NCBI GenBank assembly: GCA_013146195.2
Contig: CM028380.1
Location: forward strand, 86,988,049-87,052,048
Direction: 5' to 3'
Length of the DNA stretch: 64,000 nt
Source of the DNA: Codonopsis lanceolata
Taxonomy: Eukaryota > Streptophyta > Magnoliopsida > Asterales > Campanulaceae
Under the pieces are notes generated by a model. That model had not been told where the DNA came from. It saw nothing but the letters and a program-made list of their open reading frames with translations, and ran no database searches. This document shows, in pieces, positions 11,531-22,085 of this stretch; the stretch's first letter is position 1, and every line of letters starts with the position of its first letter. The position numbers were made by a program, and so were the translations under genes.

Positions 11531-12704
11531 TTATAGACGTTCTTTGGCTTTGGCTACCGTCCTCTATTTATATCCAAGGTGTTGTAGGGGAATAGGAAGT
11601 TCAATCCAGGTGAAAAACCCCATAAGTCGGTTTCTAGGGACCTTGCGGCCGCATGGTGTTTATACCTTGCGTCCGCAAGGGGTCTTGAACGGGCAATGCT
11701 TCTTTTTGCCTACCTTGCGAGGGCAAGACTTTTTAGGCTTCCGACCGCAAGGTGTCCATTTTGACTCTTTTGCATCTTTTCAATAGTTACACTTTGCACC
11801 CTTCCTTGAATTCTTCAATAAAAGCTCTATAAATCTCATAAGTTCACTTAAAACCCTGAAACTCACAATATAGCTCAAAAACACATATTAGTAGCCAAAA
11901 GCCTCGTGAAATTGATATTTCTAAATTATAAAAGTACCTGATATAGACGTATAAAATACGTCTATCAGTAACATATACTATATCTTCGTACCCGTGCATA
12001 TGACATGGTGCCAGTATATATGATTTTGCCAATTGAAACGATAGTGTCTAAATAGAAAGTGTGATTTTAAACTCGACCCATAATTGAGTGGAGTTATTCG
12101 TAAGAAATTATATGTAATTGACCCATGACCGTTTGATCATACGGCTGAAATCAATCCTCACCGCCAGATAGCCTCAGTTAATCAACTGACCTCTATTGTG
12201 ATATTATATATTAACGTAAAGGTGATATTTTATAAGGGTTTACTGTTCAGGAGAAAAAAAGTGATTGACTAAATGTTCATAATATTAATTATATGGGGTG
12301 ACTTTGTAATAGTGAGTTAAAAGTTGATAACTACTTTCACATATGTAAATGTGAGAGTGAATCACAACCATTAAATTTTTAAAGATAATTTAATCTCAAC
12401 CTTTAAATAGTTTTAATCAATCGCACATGTATTATATTTTACCGTACCAAGAAAAGTAACTTGAATCCAACTTCACAACTCCTACAAATGTCATGGTCAA
12501 TCCTTTGACGAGGATCCAATAAGCAATTAGACTAATTTAGACTTATTTTTTAATGATAAAAGAAAAGGTACTAAAGACGAAAATAAAATTGGTGGGGGTG
12601 TAAAGATAGTAAAAAAAAAGGCAAAATAAATTGTAATAGAACAAACCCGTTTGTAGTCAATTTAGCACAAATTAATTAGATACATAGATAATTAATCAAA
12701 ATAA
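11531..12704. repeat. 1.2-kb direct repeat, copy B
   Basis: This copy matches 1-1200 in the same orientation and ends at the same aattaatcaaaataa sequence. It differs by substitutions and by a short deletion near 12430. A Stowaway MITE starts immediately after the shared end. No gene lies within. Confidence 0.85.
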
Positions 12705-12706
12705 TA

Positions 12707-12964
12707 CTCAATCAGTCATAAAATTATCGATTGGGTTGACTTGACGCACGATTTAAGAAAATACATTTGACTGGATTATTAATATTAGTTTGATATATTA
12801 TTTACTTTAAAGCTCATGTATATGTGACTTATAATTAAAATAAAATGAACAAGTAAGGGTAAAGTGGTAAAAGTGTTGTCCTAAAAAGAAAAGTTTCAAA
12901 CAAAACAATTATTTTGAGACTGACGAAAAAGGAAAACATGATAATAATTTTGGGACAGAGGAAG
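12707..12964. mobile_element. Stowaway-like MITE, 258 bp, degenerate left end
   Basis: The right end, attttgggacagaggaag, is inverted relative to a degenerate left end, ctcaatcagtcataaaatt. TA lies on both sides (12705-12706, 12965-12966). It abuts the end of direct-repeat copy B. Confidence 0.65.
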
Positions 12965-13218
12965 TATTATTTGTTAATGGGTAGGGCTATTCGCGACCTA
13001 AAAATGCTCTATACACCCACCACTTTTAATTCAAACTCAACCTATTACTCAATACGCCCCCAATGATTCCTATTCTACCCTTTCTCACAAATACCCTCAA
13101 ATTAAAATTGATTCCCTCATCACACAAATTATGTCCGCAATTTGATAATCAATTCCACAATAAACTAACTTTATAGCTCCCTTAGTTGTGAGATCACGTA
13201 AGAAATAATATCTTACGT

Positions 13219-13677
13219 CTATGTGCTTGTTTCTCTCATGCATAATTGGATTCTTCGAAAGTTTAATGGATGAACTGTTATCACAAAAAAAATATTAACA
13301 CACTCACATTGAGAAAAGCTGATTTTGTAAAGAACTCCTTTCATCCAAATGCATGGGCATGCGACGTACTCTACTTCTGTTGTGGACAAGGTCGTTGTGG
13401 ACAAGGTCACAATTGCTTGCTTTCTTGAGCTCCAATAGATTGCCGCTTCACTCAGCTGAAAGACATACCTGGAAGTTCTTTTCCTATCGTCTAAGTCGCT
13501 AGCATAATCTCTATTTGTAAACACTTTTAATTCATTGCTAACACTTCTTTTATAAACCATTCCCATTTCTAGCGTCCCCTTCAAGTACCTTAGTGCTCGT
13601 TTCGCGACCTGCATATGTCCTTCTTTGGGTTTGGGCATGAATCTGCTAATGAGGCACACAACATATATCATATCCAG
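13219..13677 (-). pseudogene. Copia RNase H fragment
   Basis: The open frame carries the post-RT and RNase H region of a Copia polyprotein: RFMPKPKEGHMQVAKRALRY, then TNRDYASDLDDRKRTS with the first RNase H acidic residues, then AIYWSSRKQAIVTLST and TEVEYVAC. A 15-bp tandem duplication (gttgtggacaaggtc twice, 13379-13409) adds five residues (TTLST repeated) next to the conserved Ser-Thr-Glu segment. The frame continues in the RT part at 14210 and beyond; the MITE insertion separates them. The final codons (13219-13290) no longer match the family. Confidence 0.85.
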
Positions 13678-14201
13678 TAGGGGTGTACAACCAAACTACC
13701 GAACTGAACCAAACCAAACCATGTGGTTTGGTTCGGTTTTGGTCCAAGACGGTTCGGTATTGATTTTCAAAATTCAAAAATCGACTGGTTCGGTTTGGTT
13801 CATGGTTTATGTTTCCAAACCAAACCAAACTGAACCATGTTTTATTTGATTATTCATTATATATAATATATATGTATTTGTGGCATATATAATAATAAAT
13901 AATGTCGTTTTTACGAAATGTCATAGATTCAAATAATATCTTGAGTTGTATTTCATTGTTTGTTTATGTTTGATGTTTGTGAAAGAAGTTTGACTTTGTT
14001 TACTGATTAAAATTTATATGTCTAATTTTTAATGTTTTCTAAGATAATTAATTTGATTTTCTGTCAAACCAACAAACCAAACCAAACTGGTTCTGTTCCA
14101 AACATTGGTCGGTTCGGTTCGGTTCGGTTTGAGATTTTTGAAACCGAGGGCATGTGGTTCAGTTCACGATTTTGGCGTAAATCGAATCACATACACCCCT
14201 A
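13678..14201. mobile_element. hAT-type MITE, 524 bp, with 8-bp target duplication
   Basis: The terminal inverted repeats are taggggtgta and tacacccct(a). The flanking 8-mers are atatccag (13670-13677) and atatccgg (14202-14209), an 8-bp duplication with one mismatch, as expected for hAT elements. The subterminal regions are rich in ggttcggtttggtt and its complement, which lets the element fold extensively. Removing it rejoins the Copia frame (TPDI followed by YVVCLIS). The ORFs crossing it are artefacts of the low-complexity repeats. Confidence 0.9.
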
Positions 14202-15010
14202 ATATCCGGGGTAGTTACTGTTAAATACATTAAGCTTCCGACCAATTGCTTGTACAAAGTAGCATCAACGTTTGCTCCGCCTTCTTCTGTAGTCAGCTTT
14301 GTTCTGGGGACTATAAGATTCTTTACTGGATTACAATTCCACATGTTGAATCTGTCTAAAACTTCTTTTACATACTTCTTTTCACACATGAAATGTATTC
14401 CCTTCGAGCTTTGATGAACCTCCATACCCAAAAAATATATCATTTTCCCATATTAATTAGTCGTTTCAAACTCTTGCTTCATATAGTTTTTAAACTTTTC
14501 ACTCATATCACCATCATTTCGTGTAACTATCATATCATCAACATACAAGCTAATAATTAACATCTTTCCTCCCTCTTTCGTTTTGATGAAAAGTGTGTGA
14601 TCCTGGCTGCTCTTTTCAAACACTTCTCTAAAAAATATCCCCGATCCGACTAAACGAAGCTCTAGGAGCTTGTTTTAGTCCAGATAAAGCTTTCTTGAGT
14701 CTCTATGCTTTGTTCTCCTCCCCTACTTTGAAAAATCCCTTCGGCTGCTCAACGTACACCACTTCCTTCATCTCTCCATATAAAAAGGCACTTTTTACAT
14801 CGAGTTGGAACACCGACCATCCTTCCAGAGCTGCAGTGGCTAACAACATTCTTATTGTATAACATTTGGCAACTAGAGACTCTGGAGAAAACACTTCATT
14901 GTAGTCGATACCCTGCTTCTGCACATATCCTTTAACAACCAACCGTACCTTGCATTTGTCAACCTCGTCGTTTTCATTAAGCTTGGTTTTAAAAACCCAT
15001 TTCACATCAA
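14202..15010 (-). pseudogene. Copia reverse transcriptase region
   Basis: In descending order there are KWVFKTKLNENDEVDKCKVR and QLDVKSAFLYGEM (15005-14703), the YVDD catalytic motif at about 14510-14555 (YVDDMIVTRND), and MIYFLGMEV through LYKQLVGSLMYLT (14443-14212). Stops and frameshifts near 14700 and 14450 separate the pieces. It is part of the decayed Copia element and non-functional. Confidence 0.85.
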
Positions 15011-16100
15011 TTTTTTTTTCCTCCTAAAGGCAGGTATATGAGATCTCAGGCCTTATTATTTTCAATGGCTTCAATTTCAAACCTCATTGCATTTCTCCAT
15101 TTTTCTTTAGTAGCAGCTTCTTTATTTCATGTACGATCTTTATTGGACATAAATAATACCATGTTTTTCTCTTTTTCTTCATCTGATAGTCTTCTCCACT
15201 CATAAAATCTTGTAACCAAAACGGTGTTCTTCTGCTTCTTCTTTCTGGTGTAATTTGAACTGGTGTGTCATGTGCTTCTTCTGTTTCCTCATCATGCACT
15301 TCTTCTTCTTATTCATTTGTAGCATCATCTTTAGCACCCCAATCAAGTAAGCCAAGTCAGAGTTCTTCATCACTTCTTTCCCAGTCTCACTTCGTATCTT
15401 CTTCAAAAATCACATCACGGCTTGTGACTACCTTTTTCACTATGGGGTCGTAGAATCTATAGGCCTTTGACTGATCACTCACCCCAAGAAGTACACATAG
15501 ATGACTGTTGTCATCAAACTTCAATCTCCTCTGGTCTGGAACGTGCACATGCCCAATACACCCAAACACTCTAAAGTTCTCTACATTTGGTTTAATCCCA
15601 CTCCAGCTCTCTTATGGAACAACATCTTTTAGTGCTACCGTTGAACTTCTATTCAAGACATAGGTTGTCTACCTAGTTGCCTTTGGCCAGAACATTTTCG
15701 ACATCTCTTTCTCATTCAACAAGCACCTAACCATGTTCATAATTGTATGATTCTGACGCTCTGCTACCCGTTGTGTTGCAAAGTGTAAGAGGGTGTCAAA
15801 TACCTTTTGATGCCATGGTTCTCACAGAAAGTGTTGAACTCTTGTGAGTTAAACTCATCCCTTGTCAGTTCATAAACAACATATATACTTTCCTACCTCC
15901 TTTTCTACTAAGCTTTTAAAGTTTTTAAATATAGCAAATGTCTCACTTTTTTCAGCTAAGAAATAAATCCATATTTTCCTACTAAATTCATCAACAACAA
16001 CCAAAAGGTACCTCTTTCTGTTGTTTGAAATTAGAGTGATAGGCCCATATAGATCAGCGTGAACCAATTGAAGTCTTTCTGATGCCCTCTATTGACTTTG
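15010..16100 (-). pseudogene. Copia integrase and linker region
   Basis: Integrase core start HADLYGPIT and VVVDEFSRKIWIYFL lie at 16067-15920. The later part, FGCIGHVHVPDQRR and LLGVSDQSKAYRFYD, is at 15569-15420. A Glu/Lys-rich linker (15406-15084) precedes RT. Several stops and frame changes interrupt the region, including between 15870 and 15570 where the catalytic Glu region should lie. Confidence 0.75.
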
Positions 16101-16430
16101 ATTTGGCATTGCTTCACGAAGTTGTTTTCCCAAGTTACACACTGTACACACCTTATTTGTTGTTTTGAATCGCAAGAGTCACTTTACTAGCTGCTTATAT
16201 TGCAGGGTACGAAGGCTCTTGTTACTCAAATGGCCAAATCTTTGATGCCACACATTGGCAACATCATTCCCTTCTACTTGTAGACACTTTGAAGAAGGTA
16301 GTTTAACGTAAGACTCCAATGCAAACATTCGATTTGCAATCATTTGCATGTGCATAATGAGACCCTTTTAAGGATGATAAACTTTGCACGCCCCTTCAGT
16401 GAATAAAATAGCCAAATCCTTCTCTTGCAA

Positions 16431-16727
16431 CTAGCCTATGCTTAAAAGATTGTTGGTGAGCTCAGGAATATAATAAACATATGTTATTACATGAGTTATG
16501 CATTCAATCTCAAGTCTTATGTTGCCTTTCCCCACCACAGACATCTTCGAGTTATTGCCCAGCTTCATAGAGTGCTTGAATCCTTCGTCAAAGTTCTCAA
16601 ACCATTCCCTTTTCCCTGACATGTGTTTGGAACATCCTGAATCAAGGAACCAAATGCCTTCCCTTGTAGCACCATCGAGTCCCACATGAGCCATTAGAAG
16701 AAGCTCCTCCTCTTCATTTTTCTCCAC
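16431..16727 (-). pseudogene. Copia protease and pre-integrase region
   Basis: The retropepsin active-site motif is LDSGCSKHMSG, followed by NSKMSVVGKGNIRL and YYIPELTNNLLSIG, standard for Copia proteases. Upstream at about 16745-16800 lies a CCHC zinc knuckle (CFKCHNLGHYQ...EC) broken by two in-frame stops. Confidence 0.85.
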
Positions 16728-16796
16728 GTAATTTGATGCCTTCTCCCAACTAGGACATTCTTATTGGTAGTGTCCTAAGTTGTGGCATTTAAAACA

Positions 16797-17500
16797 CTAA
16801 ATGGTGGCTTTGTTAACAGCCTTACCTCGACCTCTTCTTACAGCTCTGTTATCTCTCCATCCTCTGCCACTTCCATTGCTCCTGTCATATTCTACAACTG
16901 AGAGTTGGCCAATGTCCTTCGACTCCTCAATTAAACATACAACATAGTTGAAATTCTCCGTGAGAGTTCGGAGATTTCTCAACTATTTTCACATTCAACA
17001 TATCCTCCCCACAGTTCCTCATATCATTGGCTTCCACCATCATCCTCTCAAGATAGTACTCTCCCACCTTCATTTCCAGTGCCTCAAAGTTTCTCCAAAG
17101 AGTTTGAAGTTGTACTCGTTGTACCCTAGCATTCCCTTGATACTTGAGCTTCAATTGAGTCCCACAATTGTTTCGATGTTTCCTTCTGCGTGATGGTCTT
17201 CAGCATGCATTTTTTAATGGATTGAAAGAGATAGTTTTTAGCCTTTAGGTCTTTTAGCCTTGCTTCATCTAGGAATTTCTTTTGTGCACCTGATAGCTCT
17301 TCTTCCTCTCTTGACTCCCTGTAGTCCGCTTCCACAACACCCCAATACTCCTTTGATCGCAGGAGATTCTCCATGAACAAACTTCGGTGATCATAGTCCC
17401 TATCAAATTTTGGAACACTTGGCTGCGCAAAGTTACTTGACTCCGCTTCCATTTCACGCTCTTTCATTCTCCTTTTTTCACACACAATCAGGCCTCCAAT
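16797..17500 (-). pseudogene. Copia gag fragment
   Basis: This is a Gag-type capsid region split over overlapping frames (17518-17126, 17154-16927, 16982-16797). It opens with an acidic N-terminus and PKFDRDYDHRSLFMENLL, then KEYWGVVE, QSIKKCMLKTI and SKQLWDSIE, typical of the Copia gag/UBN2 family. Frameshifts near 17130 and 16950 break it. The PBS lies immediately upstream. Confidence 0.8.
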
Positions 17501-17504
17501 GAAT

Positions 17505-17517
17505 GGCTCTGATACCA
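17505..17517 (-). promoter_or_regulatory. Primer binding site of the Copia element
   Basis: The minus strand reads TGGTATCAGAGCC, complementary to the 3' end of initiator methionine tRNA. It lies 3 bp inside the LTR end, the standard position for first-strand priming. Confidence 0.9.
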
Positions 17518-17520
17518 ATT

Positions 17521-17775
17521 TGTAAAGGTATCAAGAATTTATGCAAATAACTCACAAGAATTTGGGAAATTGTATTTTTCATTAAGCAAAATAGAGAGCC
17601 TTATTATAGGCTTTACAGGAAATTTGATAAACAAACTTGATTGATCACAAGTAACAAATCTTATTGTGATATGAACAAACTCTGAATCAATAAAAAAACA
17701 AAACTTGCTCCTACAAGCCTGGAGTTTATTTAACTTGACCGAAAACAACTGAACTAAATAACCGGGACTCTAACA
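17521..17775 (-). repeat. Copia 5' LTR, 255 bp
   Basis: On the minus strand this starts TGTTAGAGTCCCGG and ends GATACCTTTACA, so it has the TG...CA ends of an LTR, and it abuts the PBS. No partner 3' LTR exists in the window because the element is truncated near 13125. Confidence 0.75.
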
Positions 17776-17782
17776 AACCTGC

Positions 17783-20197
17783 TGTAACGGCCCAAAATTT
17801 CTAACCAATTTATAATCCCAAAATCTTGGGCGCATCACTATTACAAATACTAAATCACAATAATTCCGAAATCATCTCTTAAGGACTAGTAATAAAATAA
17901 AGTCATAGAGTACTATTACATTTCGAAAGTATAATAAAACAATTCTGTAGTCCCAAAACTGCTAAACTAAAATCTTGTCCAAAATACAAGACGAACTAAT
18001 TCGAAATAAAAATCTCCAGATTGTCCTTAATGGTATCCAACTTACTTAAAACCTGGAAGGAAAAAGATTTGGAAGGAATTAGCGGACAATGCCCGGTAAG
18101 ATCATATACAGCCCCTCCGAAATCTAGGGAAGGGTTCATTAACAATAAAGCATTCAAAAAATTAATATTCAAATAGTTCATAATCGGGAATAGCACAATG
18201 AGATGATAAATTTCACATTTCATCAAGAATTCGATGTAAAAGATAGAGATACAAAGGCATTTGCAAGAGGTCTAATCGTCGCCAACTGTCCCATACCAGT
18301 TGGAGACGACGACCAACCCACGGATACCATGATCACTTAAGCGGTCACAAGACCTCTTTTTAAACAAAGATTCACAATGTACAAATAGTAACGTTTCGTA
18401 ATGGTATATCCGGATAACCAAGCCACGGGCCAGGTGGCAAAATTCATAATCAAATATCAAATTCAAAATGCTACTTTACCCTAGTAGCCGGGTTGTTCAA
18501 CTTAGTGATCATAGTAGGATTTCAAAAATAATATTCCAACGGAAACTTGATTTCACAAAAAATATCTCAATGAAATTAAAATATAAATGAGATATATATA
18601 ATGAGATCTACAATTTAGAATGACAAAGAACGGGTACGACGGAGTTCAAATCCAAATTCCAACTTAAGTTGGTACACGTTTCAAAGAAAGGTAATTGTCA
18701 AATAATTTGCGGAAGTCTAACAATTTAAAATAGAAATTGCAAATATCTAAAAGATGTATAATCTCTTACCTGAATAATAAGCCCACAAATTCTAGGTCCA
18801 CCGAAACGCAACTAAAGGCTACTCTTCTTGTCCAAATCTAAAATTTAAGGCATAAATCAAATTACTAAAATATTTATATTGCAACAATTTAGCCAATCTA
18901 AATTAATTTAGAAGTTACCGATTACTAAAATTATTCTTAGAAAAAATAGTTTTTATAGTGTTATTTTAGAATACACTATTATAATATACACATTAATTTA
19001 CTATTGTGTTTGAAAACTATTCCTAAATGCCAAAGGTGGCTGCTACAGTACAACTCCTTTTCTAATCCATTCCGGAAGTCAACAATCCAAAACTTCCCAG
19101 TACTTTTCTCCACCCAACATATACTAACCCAACCAAAAAGAAACAATAAAAAAAATTAAAAGCTCAATTATTAACTCAATTAACCCCTACTAGTCTATTC
19201 TTATAAATGCTTCTCTTTGATTCATTCCAGCACATTCATTTCCTCCCCTCATTCTATCATGTTTCTTTCTTCTTCTTTTTTTGTTCTCCTTGGTTCGCAA
19301 CAAGCAGGTCATCTTCTTCCCTGCCGAGTTCCCTTCCTTTCTTTCTTTTATTTTTTTTCTACACACACAGTACACAAACCCAAGATTCTACCATCAAATT
19401 TCCTCTTCCATATTCATAACTTACAGCACGTGCATACATATATACACATACATAATTACATTATGTTCCTTCTCTTCCTGGGTATTTTCTTTGAAACATT
19501 TTCTTCTTTCTTTCAATACACCAACCCGTATCCTATATTTACTTAGTTCAATACACACCTAGAACTCCTTCCATTTCTGTCTCTGTTCTACAGATACTCA
19601 TACCCACAAAAGAAATCCTATTGCTAAAATGAGGAATTAAAGAAGTTGAAGGAAGAAAGAAGGGAAGAGCAAAGTTTACCTCCACCGTCTTCGATCTGGG
19701 GCAGTAACGAAAAATCACCTTCTTCTATTTTGCTTCCTCTCACTCTAGATCTCTCTTCCACTCAAGGATTTCTATTTCTGATGGAGATTCAAGAATTCCG
19801 CCCCCTTTTTATACCCTTCACAAAATCAGTCGATCTTCCCCTCCATTGAATCTGCCGAAGATCATTTAGCTCCTTCTCTCCCTAGATTAGTCGAACCCAC
19901 TCGACAATACTTCTCCCTTATGAACTGTGAAAGTGAAACGATTCCTAATTTCCTCTCTTTTCTTCTTTCTTTTTCTTTTCTTTATTTATTAATTAATTTA
20001 TTTATTACTATATATTAGTATTATTATTATTAATATAAGAAATTCTAATGGGTTGGGCCAACATTCTAAATAAGTTAATAGGGTATACTAAGCCCACTAA
20101 AAATATACACCAAGCCCACTCAAATGTTTAGAAAATAAAATTTAACTAAATAATAACCAAATTTTATTTTTATTTTAAAAGTTTTGGGTATATTACA
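17783..20197 (-). repeat. 3' LTR of the complete Gypsy element (2415 bp)
   Basis: It begins tgtaacggcccaaaattt and ends ggtatattaca on the plus strand, giving TG...CA ends in either direction. It matches 25744-28142, with differences that are mostly single-base transitions. It contains a TATA-like element on the minus strand (tataaaaag, about 19805-19813). ORFs seen within are not conserved genes. Confidence 0.95.
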
Positions 20198-20216
20198 CTC
20201 TAACCCCCTTAAAAGA
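20198..20216 (-). promoter_or_regulatory. Polypurine tract of the Gypsy element
   Basis: The minus strand reads aacttcttttaagggggtt then agag directly before the 3' LTR. This purine-rich run is where plus-strand DNA synthesis is primed in LTR elements. Confidence 0.7.
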
Positions 20217-20246
20217 AGTTTAGTCCTCTAAACTTGACATACCTGA

Positions 20247-21004
20247 TCAAAAAAGTTCAGGATGCTTTTCCCTCATTTCCTCTTCGAGCTCCCAAGTGGC
20301 TTCTCGTTCAGTATGGTTGGTCCACTGAATTTTGACATATGGAATGGTTCGTTTTCGTAATACTTGATCCTTTCGGTCCACGATCCGCACAGGTTGCTCG
20401 TCATAACTCAAATCTTCTTGAAGTCGTAATGGTGCACTCTCGATCACATGGCTTGGGTCCGGTACGTACTTCCTTACATAGATATATGGAATACATTATG
20501 AACTCCAGAAAGTGTAGGCGGTAAAGCAATCCAGTATGCGACCTCTCCTACTCGCGCAAGTATCTCAAAGGGTCCGACGAACCTTGGACTAAGTTTACCA
20601 CGAATCCCAAATCTCATAACCCCCTTTGTAGGTGATATCTTGAGAAACACATGATCCCCTACTCCAAATTCGAGTTCACGACGTCGACGGTCAGTGTACA
20701 ACTTTTGTCTACTTTGTGCCGTCAGAAGCCTTTGCTTGATAAGTTGTACCTTCTCTGAGGTGACCTGCACCAGTTCTGGTCCTAATAGTTATCTCTCACC
20801 TACTTCGTTCCAACACATAGGCGACCTGCATTTCCGCCCGTACAACGCCTCGTAAGGTGCCATCCCAATACTTGCATGAAAACTGTTGTTGTATGTAAAC
20901 TCTACCAGAGGCAGGTGATCATCCCAGTTGCCTTGCAGATCCAAGACACAAGTTCGAAGCATATCTTCTAATGTTTGTATAGTCCGTTCTGACTGACCAT
21001 CAGT
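20247..21004 (-). pseudogene. Gypsy integrase C-terminus and chromodomain-like tail
   Basis: After the stop at 21005-21007 the same frame continues with TDGQSERT, carrying the integrase catalytic Glu, and APYEALYGRKCRSP. It then meets another stop at 20789-20791 (taa where Gln is expected). VGDHVFLKISPTKGVMRFG and GKLSPRFVGPFEIL follow, then VFHISM, where a one-base deletion near 20475 shifts the frame. The last frame (20447-20247) has QPVRIVDRKDQVLRKRTIP and ATWELEEEMREKHPELF, the chromodomain-like tail thought to steer integration of this group. Confidence 0.85.
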
Positions 21005-22085
21005 TTAAGGGTGAAATGTCGTACTCATGCTTAGGCTGGTCCCTAAAGCCTTTTGTAAACTGCCCCAAAACTTTGAAGTGAATCTAGCGTCACGATCTGA
21101 TACTATCGAGACCGATACTCCATGTAGTCGAACAATTTCATCAACGTACAATTTTGCTAACTTCTCCAATGAATCGTTAATTTTGAAGGCTAAAAAGTGC
21201 GCAGATTTGGTCAATCTATCCACAATAACCCAAATTGCATTATGACCCTTCAACGTCCTGGGTAATCCTACCACGAAATCCATGGTTATATGTTCCCACT
21301 TCCATTCTGGTATGGGTAAGGATTGTACTAGAACTCCAGGCTTCTGATGCTCTGTCTTCACTTGCTGACACACGAGGCATCTAGAGACGAATTCTGCTAT
21401 CTCCCTTTTCATGTTTCCCCACCAGAAAGTATCATGTACATCTCGGTACATTTTTGTGCTGCCAGGGTGAACCGCAAATCTCGAGTTATGTGCTTTTTCC
21501 AAAATTTGCCTTTTCAATTCCGGATCAGATGGAACACAGATTCGAGATCCAAAGCGTAAGATACCATCACTACTGACCCGAAAATTGGTTTTGTCTTCCT
21601 TTCCCAGGTCTCCAGAAATTTTCACTAAATCTGGATCTACAGCTTGGGCTACCTTAATCTTCTCCAACAATGACGGTTGTATACTCAATGATGCTAATAG
21701 TCCTCTGCTACCCAGAGTTCTAATTTCAATACCTAAGGACTCGAGGTCATTTAAAATTCTCCTTTCCTTGGTGATCAGCATTGCTAAGTTTCCCATACGA
21801 CTCAAAGCGTCGACAACCACATTAGCCTTACCAGGATGGTACAAAATGGTGCAATCATAATCCTTTAGTAATTCAAGCCACCTTCTCTACCTCATGTTTA
21901 GCTCCTTTTGGGTGAAAATATATTTAAGACTCTTATGATATGTGTAGATTTCGCATGTTTCCCCGTACAAATAATGCCTCCAAATTTTTAGGGCAAAAAC
22001 CACTGCTGCTAGCTCCAAATCGTGGGTGGGGTAGTTCTTTTCGTAATTCTTCAATTGTCGAGATGCATATGTGATCACTCTATTA
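21005..22085 (-). pseudogene. Gypsy RNase H and integrase core
   Basis: RNase H residues appear as ITYASRQLKNYEKNYPTHDLELAAVVFAL (22078 downward). A TAG at 21887-21889 replaces an expected Gln after NMR. The frame then runs 21844-21005: YHPGKANVVVDALSR, the HHCC zinc-binding domain (H..H, CLVC), then the integrase core with the first catalytic Asp in MDFVVGLPR and the second in SDRDARFTS. A TAA at 21005-21007 after FHP cuts the core before the catalytic Glu. Both stops fit C-to-T changes of Gln codons. Confidence 0.9.

Larger units (their letters stand above)
13125..17520 (-). mobile_element. Decayed Ty1/Copia retrotransposon (internal region)
   Basis: Reading from 17520 down to 13125 gives the Copia order: PBS, gag, CCHC knuckle, protease, integrase, reverse transcriptase, RNase H. 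The coding sequence is split by many stops and frameshifts. A hAT-type MITE (13678-14201) splits the region between RT and RNase H. The 3' end breaks off near 13125, inside the RNase H C-terminus (ADII), so the 3' LTR is missing. The 5' LTR is at 17521-17775. Confidence 0.9.

Noticed and set aside
19190..19849. ORFs in the Gypsy LTR (and their copies at 27221-27814)
   Set aside because: They lie in the LTR, are pyrimidine-rich low complexity, and differ by frame between the two LTR copies.
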